A stretch of DNA of 10,079 bases, from positions 1 to 10,079 of the forward strand of contig JAISPY010000031.1 of NCBI GenBank assembly GCA_031274565.1. Direction: 5' to 3'. This DNA is from Treponema sp. (lineage in GTDB: Bacteria > Spirochaetota > Spirochaetia > Treponematales > Breznakiellaceae). Both the position numbers and the translations under genes were made by a program. A model generated the notes under the pieces. That model worked only from the letters and a program-made list of their open reading frames with translations, searched no databases and was not told where the DNA came from. Positions 6,033-10,079 of this stretch are shown here, in pieces; the first letter of the stretch is position 1; the number at the start of each line of letters is the position of its first letter.

Positions 6033-8168
6033 ATGCAGCCAATTGAATTACTCGCCCCGGCTGGTTCCCCGGAAGCTTTGGATGCGGCTCTGGGAGAAGG
6101 GGCTGACGGGGTGTACTTGGGACTCAAGTACTTCAATGCCCGTATGCGGAGCGCCAATTTTACCTATGCCCAGTTTGAAGGGGCTTTACGCAGCCTACGT
6201 CGTATGGGCCGTAAGCTCTATGTAACTATCAACACGGTCTTTGAGCAACGGGAAGCGGACAGGCTCTATCAGCTCTTGCGCTATGCGGCATCCTTGGGCC
6301 CGGATGGGATCATTGTCCAGGATTTCGGGATCATCCCCCTCGTACGGGAGCACCTTCCTATGCTCAAACTGCATGCATCTACCCAGATGAACGTTGCTTC
6401 CGTGCACGGGGTGAATCTGCTTTCTAAATACGGCGTTTCCCGGGTAGTACTGGCCCGGGAACTGAGTCTCGATGAAATCCGGGATATCCGCCTCCAAACC
6501 AACATGGAACTGGAGGTGTTTGTCCACGGCGCCCTTTGTGTAAGCGCTTCGGGGCTGTGCCTCTTTTCCAGCTACTTGGGGGGAAAGTCCGCGAACCGGG
6601 GGCTTTGTACCCAGGCGTGCAGACGGTATTTCAGGCCCCAAGAGCCTGCTGGGGCAGGCGCCGCATCTGAGGGGGGCTACTATTTCAGCCCTGCAGACCT
6701 CCAACTGCTCGAACAGGTTCCGCTCTTGGCAGAGGCGGGGATCAATGCCTTCAAAATCGAGGGTCGGATGAAAAGCGCGGACTATGTGGGAACGGTGGTT
6801 TCCGCATACCGGCAGGTTATCGATGCCCTCGGCGGGAACGAGGAGACCCTCCGGCGGGCCATAGCCGCGGGCCAGCGGATCCTGCGTAACGATTTTGCCC
6901 GGGAAAAGACGCAGTTCTACTTTTTTCATAATCCACATACTACGGCGGAACCGGTGGACTGGCTCAAGGCCGATAGGAGCGGTGGAACCGGTATTCCGCT
7001 GGGTACGCTCCTCAAGGTTACCGGCACAGGCCCTGAGCGGCGGGGGCTTATCCCGGAAAGCCCGCTGATGCCCGGTCTAGGTGATTCGGTACGGTTACAC
7101 CGGGCGGATGATACGGACCGCCAATCCCACAAGGTCCGCTTCGTTCAAGCGGATCCCCAGGAAACATCGGGTATGCAGTGGATTTCCATTCCTGATGGGT
7201 TTGAGCCGGGGGATGCGGTGTACCTCATCCAGACCAAGGCCATGTCCAAACGGTATGCCCCGGTGATTCCCCCGGCCCGGGGATCTTCAAGCAGGATGCC
7301 CGGCTGGGACCACGCCCCGTCTCTGGACCTGCCGAAACCCCTGGAGGGAAAAAAGGAGCAGTCGCGGCAATTCCCCGAGGGGCTGTATACCGCAGTTTCC
7401 CGGATCGAGGACCTGTATATCCTCCAGTCAGTGAGGCCCCTGCGGGTCATGTTGGCCTATACCCGCAAGACCGCCTCCTATCTCCTGGGAAATAAGCCGC
7501 CCCTACCCTTTAGTCCGGGGGAAATCATCCTGGTCTTGAACCCCTATTTTCCCCAAGCCCAGGACCGGATCGTGGGTGAAGAAATCCCCCTGCTCCTAAG
7601 CCGGGGCTACCGTCAGTTTGTGGTGAACAATCTCGGGCAGTGCGCCTATTTTCGCGGCGCTCGGGGAAAAGATGCCGCGGTGATTGCCGGTCCCGCTCTC
7701 TATGCCTTTAACCGCTGGGCTTTGGCCTTTCTTGCCGGTTTAGGGCTGGAGTATACGGTTACGCCGCTTGAGAATAACCGACAGAACCTGGAGCAGACCG
7801 TGGACCCCAATCGGCGTTCGTGCCTGTTTATCACCCTCTTTGCCTACCCCCCCCTGTTCCGTATACGGGCGGATCTTGGTCGGCTTCGGCATTTTACCGA
7901 CAGCCGGGACGAACCATTTACCCTGCTCAGTGATCATGAAGGGTCTCTGGTTATCCCGGAGCGCGCCTTTTCCATCGTCGATAAGATGCCCTTTCTCAAG
8001 GCTGCGGGATTTAACCGGTTCATCTTGGATCTTTCAGGGCCTCCCCTCAAAAAAGTGGATTACAAGGACCTGATGCGGGCAGTGAAAAACAGCCTCCCCC
8101 TCCCCCGGACCAGCCGGTTCAACTGGAAGGACGGGTTTTACCGAGACCAGGGGGGTACCAACCCATAG
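6033..8168 (+). CDS. U32-family protein, RlhA/TrhP-like RNA hydroxylase candidate
   Basis: A 711-residue protein. It opens with IELLAPAGSPEALDAAL and YLGLKYFNARMRSANFT, the start of the U32 TIM-barrel-like domain. The family signature EVFVHGALCVSASGLC is at 161-176, and ANRGLCTQACR at 187-197. Four cysteines (Cys169, Cys176, Cys192, Cys196) match the Fe-S ligands known in Escherichia coli TrhP. The KIEGRMKS segment (~241-248) is also typical. Although named peptidase U32, characterised members such as TrhP and RlhA hydroxylate tRNA U34 or 23S rRNA C2501 with prephenate as cofactor source; some relatives are collagenase-like. The length exceeds that of TrhP and is closer to RlhA-type proteins with a DUF3656-like middle region; residues ~450-690 look like a further U32-like region. 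The target RNA cannot be decided here. The ATG at 6033 lacks a ribosome site but is the only start that keeps the conserved N-terminus. It is divergent from thioredoxin, and no operon partner is close. Confidence 0.88.
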   Translation: MQPIELLAPAGSPEALDAALGEGADGVYLGLKYFNARMRSANFTYAQFEGALRSLRRMGRKLYVTINTVFEQREADRLYQLLRYAASLGPDGIIVQDFGIIPLVREHLPMLKLHASTQMNVASVHGVNLLSKYGVSRVVLARELSLDEIRDIRLQTNMELEVFVHGALCVSASGLCLFSSYLGGKSANRGLCTQACRRYFRPQEPAGAGAASEGGYYFSPADLQLLEQVPLLAEAGINAFKIEGRMKSADYVGTVVSAYRQVIDALGGNEETLRRAIAAGQRILRNDFAREKTQFYFFHNPHTTAEPVDWLKADRSGGTGIPLGTLLKVTGTGPERRGLIPESPLMPGLGDSVRLHRADDTDRQSHKVRFVQADPQETSGMQWISIPDGFEPGDAVYLIQTKAMSKRYAPVIPPARGSSSRMPGWDHAPSLDLPKPLEGKKEQSRQFPEGLYTAVSRIEDLYILQSVRPLRVMLAYTRKTASYLLGNKPPLPFSPGEIILVLNPYFPQAQDRIVGEEIPLLLSRGYRQFVVNNLGQCAYFRGARGKDAAVIAGPALYAFNRWALAFLAGLGLEYTVTPLENNRQNLEQTVDPNRRSCLFITLFAYPPLFRIRADLGRLRHFTDSRDEPFTLLSDHEGSLVIPERAFSIVDKMPFLKAAGFNRFILDLSGPPLKKVDYKDLMRAVKNSLPLPRTSRFNWKDGFYRDQGGTNP

Positions 8169-8255
8169 CTTATGGTATGGTTTTCATTGCGAGCCGGTCA
8201 AACATGTTGGGTCATCGGACTTTTTAACCCAAGTACCATCCCTCGGCTCCATAAG
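8169..8255. repeat. Nested inverted repeats directly after the U32 stop codon
   Basis: Three perfect short stems are nested: CTTATG (8169-8174) with CATAAG (8250-8255), GAGCCG (8191-8196) with CGGCTC (8244-8249), and TTGGGT (8207-8212) with ACCCAA (8227-8232). The two outer right-hand arms are contiguous, while the matching left arms are 16 bases apart. The block begins on the base after the U32 stop codon. No U-tract follows, so it is not a standard intrinsic terminator. It could be a 3' RNA fold or the remains of a repeat element. Confidence 0.4.
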
Positions 8256-8563
8256 GATTGACGCATGGCGGTGAAGGGTCTATGGTGAAGCGGGCGTTTT
8301 CCATAAGCCCTTCGAGGCAGGTGGCGCCCCTCCAAACCGCGCTGTATCGTATCAGCCAGTGCATACTGTTTGGTATGCCCGTCCTGCTGCCGCTACAGGC
8401 TGAGCAGTTCGTTACCTATTCCCCTTCCCCTGCGGATAGGTTATCATAGGGCGGTACCTTTGCATTGCAGCAGGTATAGCAGCGCAGCTTGAAAAAATCA
8501 ACGGTTATGGAAAATCATGGAAAGAGGGAAAATTAAAGATGGAAAATTATGGAGACGAGTAAT
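8256..8563. other. Gap upstream of proC: hairpins, no convincing gene
   Basis: No gene is well supported here. A frame from the ATG at 8282 (GAAGG 4 nt upstream) to the stop at 8449 would give 55 residues with no recognisable motif; I judge it non-coding. Two neighbouring hairpins are visible: GCATAC/GTATGC with a 6-nt loop (8361-8378), and CTGCT-GCC/GGC-(TG)-AGCAG with a 6-nt loop (8384-8407). ACCTAT/ATAGGT pairs across a 16-nt loop just after (about 8417-8444). ATGGAAAATCATGGA (8507-8521) is repeated with one change as ATGGAAAATTATGGA (8539-8553). A TTGAAA hexamer at 8490-8495 has no good -10 box at the right distance. The proC promoter is therefore not identified. Confidence 0.4.
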
Positions 8564-8569
8564 GAGGAG
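8564..8569 (+). promoter_or_regulatory. Ribosome binding site that sets the proC start
   Basis: GAGGAG sits 6 nt before the ATG at 8576. An earlier in-frame ATG at 8549 would add nine residues of no conserved character before the MRRTIACIGSGNMG nucleotide-binding start, so 8576 is preferred. Confidence 0.75.
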
Positions 8570-8575
8570 ACTGCC

Positions 8576-9400
8576 ATGAGAAGGACCATCGCCTGTATAG
8601 GCAGCGGCAACATGGGGGTTGCCCTGATGCAAGGAGCAGTCCGCGGCGCCGGCGGTTCCTATAGTATCAGCTTTACCGATAGGGACCAGGCCAAAGCAGC
8701 GGCTGCGGCAAAGGCACTGGGCGCTTCGGTTTACGCCTCGAATACCGAGGCAGTTGCCCAGGGGGATGTGATCTTTCTGGCGGTAAAGCCCCAGGTCCTT
8801 GCGGTAGTCCTGGAGGAGATTGCCCCTGGGATACAAGACCGGCTCACCCCAGGCACCGATTCCAGGACCGAACCAATCTTGGTATCCCTAGCCCCCGGGT
8901 GGTCTATCAAACGGATCCAGGAAGCCCTCGGCGCTCAGCCTCGGATCATCCGCATCATGCCGAATACCCCGGCCCTCATCGGGCAGGGGCTCATCGCCCT
9001 TGCGGCTTCGCCGGAAGTGCCCCCGGCCCAGATCGCTGAACTGGAACATATCCTGAGCGGAGCCGGAATCGTGGATATCCTGGACGAGCAGTATCTGGAC
9101 GCAGTAACCGCGCTCTCCGGATCCGGCCCTGCCTTCGTGTACCTGTTCATTGAAGCCCTCGCAGACGGCGGGGTACGTTCAGGGCTTTCCCGTGATAAGG
9201 CCCTGCGTTATGCGGCTCAAACCGTCCTGGGAGCAGCGGCCATGGTCAAAGAGACGGGGAAACATCCCGGGGAGCTTAAGGACATGGTGGCTTCTCCAGG
9301 CGGCGCCACCATTGCCGGGCTTGCGGTCCTGGAACAGGGGGCTTTTCGGGGAACCGTGATGAACGCGGTAGACGCCGCCTGGAAGCGTTTTTCTCAGTGA
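8576..9400 (+). CDS. proC: Pyrroline-5-carboxylate reductase
   Basis: This 274-residue cytoplasmic enzyme reduces 1-pyrroline-5-carboxylate to L-proline with NAD(P)H, the last step of proline synthesis. The N-terminal Rossmann motif is CIGSGNMG (~7-14), followed by FLAVKPQ (~67-73), RIMPNTPALIGQG (~126-138) and the C-terminal helical dimer domain with VTALSGSGPAFVYLFIEAL (~177-195). The family signature region PGELKDMVASPGGATIAGL is at ~231-249. Length and motif order match the ProC family closely, with no missing part. The start at 8576 follows a good GAGGAG; the upstream in-frame ATG at 8549 is less likely. No proA or proB is adjacent, and the gene seems to stand alone between two non-coding gaps of about 400 bp. 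Confidence 0.96.
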   Translation: MRRTIACIGSGNMGVALMQGAVRGAGGSYSISFTDRDQAKAAAAAKALGASVYASNTEAVAQGDVIFLAVKPQVLAVVLEEIAPGIQDRLTPGTDSRTEPILVSLAPGWSIKRIQEALGAQPRIIRIMPNTPALIGQGLIALAASPEVPPAQIAELEHILSGAGIVDILDEQYLDAVTALSGSGPAFVYLFIEALADGGVRSGLSRDKALRYAAQTVLGAAAMVKETGKHPGELKDMVASPGGATIAGLAVLEQGAFRGTVMNAVDAAWKRFSQ

Positions 9401-9415
9401 AAACGTGTAGGCCCA

Positions 9416-9514
9416 TTGCTGCTTTAAGTGCTCAAAAGAGCGGGAACCGCTCATTGCCCGGTTGAGTATCTTGAAGCAACAATCAGCGATAGGGGGCCAC
9501 TCCGGCCTATCGCT
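9416..9514. other. Two adjacent strong stem-loops downstream of proC
   Basis: The first structure pairs 9416-9435 with 9462-9482: TTG/CAA, TGCTT/AAGCA plus a T-G wobble, AAG/CTT and CTCAA/TTGAG, with one mismatch and a small internal loop. Inside it is the perfect hairpin GAGCGG-GAA-CCGCTC (9438-9452). Two bases later comes the second: AGCGATAGG plus CC pairs with GGCCTATCGCT, with a 3-nt bulge and the 5-nt loop ACTCC (9485-9514). Neither is followed by a U-tract on either strand. The rest of this gap (9401-9415 and 9515-9720) shows no gene or clear element. It may be a structured 3' end of the proC mRNA, a small RNA or a repeat; strand and function are open. Confidence 0.45.
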
Positions 9515-9720
9515 ACTAGCCACCTCGTACCATCTCCACCGGTATTTCTTGAGTGAGCATATTGCCGGCGAAAAAACCGTTTCTTCGTTTTACCCTGCCG
9601 CCTTAAATACCACAGACTGAAACCATAAGGGAAACTATCCAGTCCCTGGTACCCGCTGCTTTTTTGAAAAAGATCGTTCCTGGGGTAAGTAGGTGGCCGA
9701 TACATCCTAGGGCCATTAAA

Positions 9721-9762
9721 AAAAGAGAAAAAATGCGGAGGGCCTTAGAAAAAAGCCCCCCG
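9721..9762 (-). terminator. Intrinsic terminator of the L-fucose isomerase gene
   Basis: Reading the minus strand, an 8-bp stem CGGGGGGC/GCCCTCCG (9755-9762 with 9736-9743, one G-T wobble) with an 11-nt loop is followed by CATTTTTTCTCTTTTT-type sequence (9721-9735). This is a standard Rho-independent terminator about 43 bp after the stop codon of the isomerase gene. On the plus strand no U-tract follows the stem, so it does not terminate proC. Confidence 0.75.
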
Positions 9763-9804
9763 AAATGGTGCTATGCGAAACGTGCTCCTGGATGAATCCG
9801 GGGG

Positions 9805-10079
9805 CTATGTATAGAGAGGACCCAAGGCGGCGCAAGCCCGATAATCCGCACCGGTTTGATCCATACCAAAGGCGTTCCAATAGCTAGGCCGGTAGATCTG
9901 CTCCTCCGCCACATTGTGCATACAGACCGGAATCCGCAGTATGCTTGCCAAGGTAATGAGATCCCCTCCGATGTGCCCATAGGAAATAGCCCCGTGATTG
10001 GCTCCCCAGGCAGCCATTACCGAATATACATCCTTGAAGGCCCCTTCCCCGGTAAGCCGCGGGGCAAACCAGGTGGTGG
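9805..10079 (-). CDS. fucI: L-fucose isomerase, C-terminal part only (5' end outside window)
   Basis: The last 90 codons and stop of a gene that enters from the right edge. The translation contains TTWFAPRLTGEGAFKDVYSV, then MAAWGANHGAISYGHIGGDL, and ends ITLASILRIPVCMHNV...DYRACAALGPLYT. This closely resembles the C-terminus of E. coli FucI as I recall it, including the NHGAIS(F/Y)GH segment whose His is a likely metal ligand of the Mn-dependent active site. The enzyme interconverts L-fucose and L-fuculose at the start of fucose breakdown (also D-arabinose/ribulose in some hosts). It is about 15% of the expected ~590 residues. An intrinsic terminator lies just downstream, so this is the last gene of its transcript. 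Other fucose genes, if any, lie outside the window. Confidence 0.93.
   Translation of the reverse strand, partial: TTWFAPRLTGEGAFKDVYSVMAAWGANHGAISYGHIGGDLITLASILRIPVCMHNVAEEQIYRPSYWNAFGMDQTGADYRACAALGPLYT

Noticed and set aside
6195..6938. A 247-codon open frame on the minus strand
   Set aside because: It lies wholly inside the well-conserved U32 gene, shows no motifs, and is explained by the GC-rich codon bias of that gene.
5533..8145. The radical SAM and U32 proteins both end in a W-K-D-G-F segment with the shared bases TGGAAGGACGG
   Set aside because: Five residues shared between unrelated folds; most likely coincidence.
8258..8449. A 55- to 63-codon plus-strand frame between U32 and proC
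   Set aside because: It has a passable GAAGG before the ATG at 8282, but no motif, and it overlaps hairpin-forming sequence. Treated as non-coding.
8507..8553. Near-identical 15-bp direct repeats upstream of proC
   Set aside because: Only two copies of a purine-rich sequence with one mismatch; too little to call an operator or repeat array.
9451..9705. A minus-strand frame of 84 codons in the proC/fucI gap, considered as a transposase remnant
   Set aside because: No recognisable transposase motif, and it crosses the stem-loops. The pairing explains the sequence better than coding.
1..10079. CRISPR arrays, tRNA, rRNA, toxin-antitoxin or defence genes
   Set aside because: Looked for on both strands. 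No regular spaced repeats, no cloverleaf, and no recognisable genes of these classes.

Overview
The window looks like chromosome from a spirochaete, most likely a Treponema of the moderate-GC, gut-associated kind. This is inferred from the gene families and base composition, with no diagnostic marker such as rRNA. Most of it (about 1196 to the end) is GC-balanced to GC-rich. The first ~1.2 kb is clearly AT-rich and differs in codon use, which suggests a segment of separate origin.

Layout. Positions 1-1127, minus strand: the 5' part of a flavin reductase-like gene that runs off the window, preceded by a small HD-domain hydrolase gene with a near-consensus promoter. Positions 1196-3589, minus strand: a 797-residue soluble hybrid sensor kinase (PAS-PAS-HisKA-HATPase-pseudoreceiver-receiver). 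Positions 3590-4044: an intergenic region holding the most interesting object here, a 131-bp non-coding palindromic element bounded by perfect 9-bp direct repeats, with the form of a miniature inverted-repeat transposable element (MITE). Positions 4045-5575, plus strand: a possible tiny leader ORF, a DUF721/DciA-like gene and a PflX-like radical SAM gene, joined by 3- to 4-nt ATGA-type overlaps. Positions 5553-5882, minus strand: a thioredoxin, overlapping the radical SAM gene tail to tail. Positions 6033-8168, plus strand: a long U32-family protein related to the RNA hydroxylases RlhA/TrhP, divergent from thioredoxin. Positions 8169-8575: a non-coding gap rich in inverted repeats. Positions 8576-9400, plus strand: proC. 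Positions 9401-9804: a convergent gap with two strong hairpins and an intrinsic terminator. Positions 9805-10079, minus strand: the C-terminal end of L-fucose isomerase.

The genes do not form one pathway. They read as ordinary chromosomal housekeeping and metabolic genes (helicase-loading factor, Fe-S/radical enzymes, thiol redox, RNA modification, proline synthesis, fucose use) plus one signalling protein. DciA-like/radical SAM are very probably co-transcribed, as are HD hydrolase/flavin reductase. I see no defence system, CRISPR array, tRNA, rRNA or transposase. The novelty is in the intergenic structures, above all the MITE-like element.
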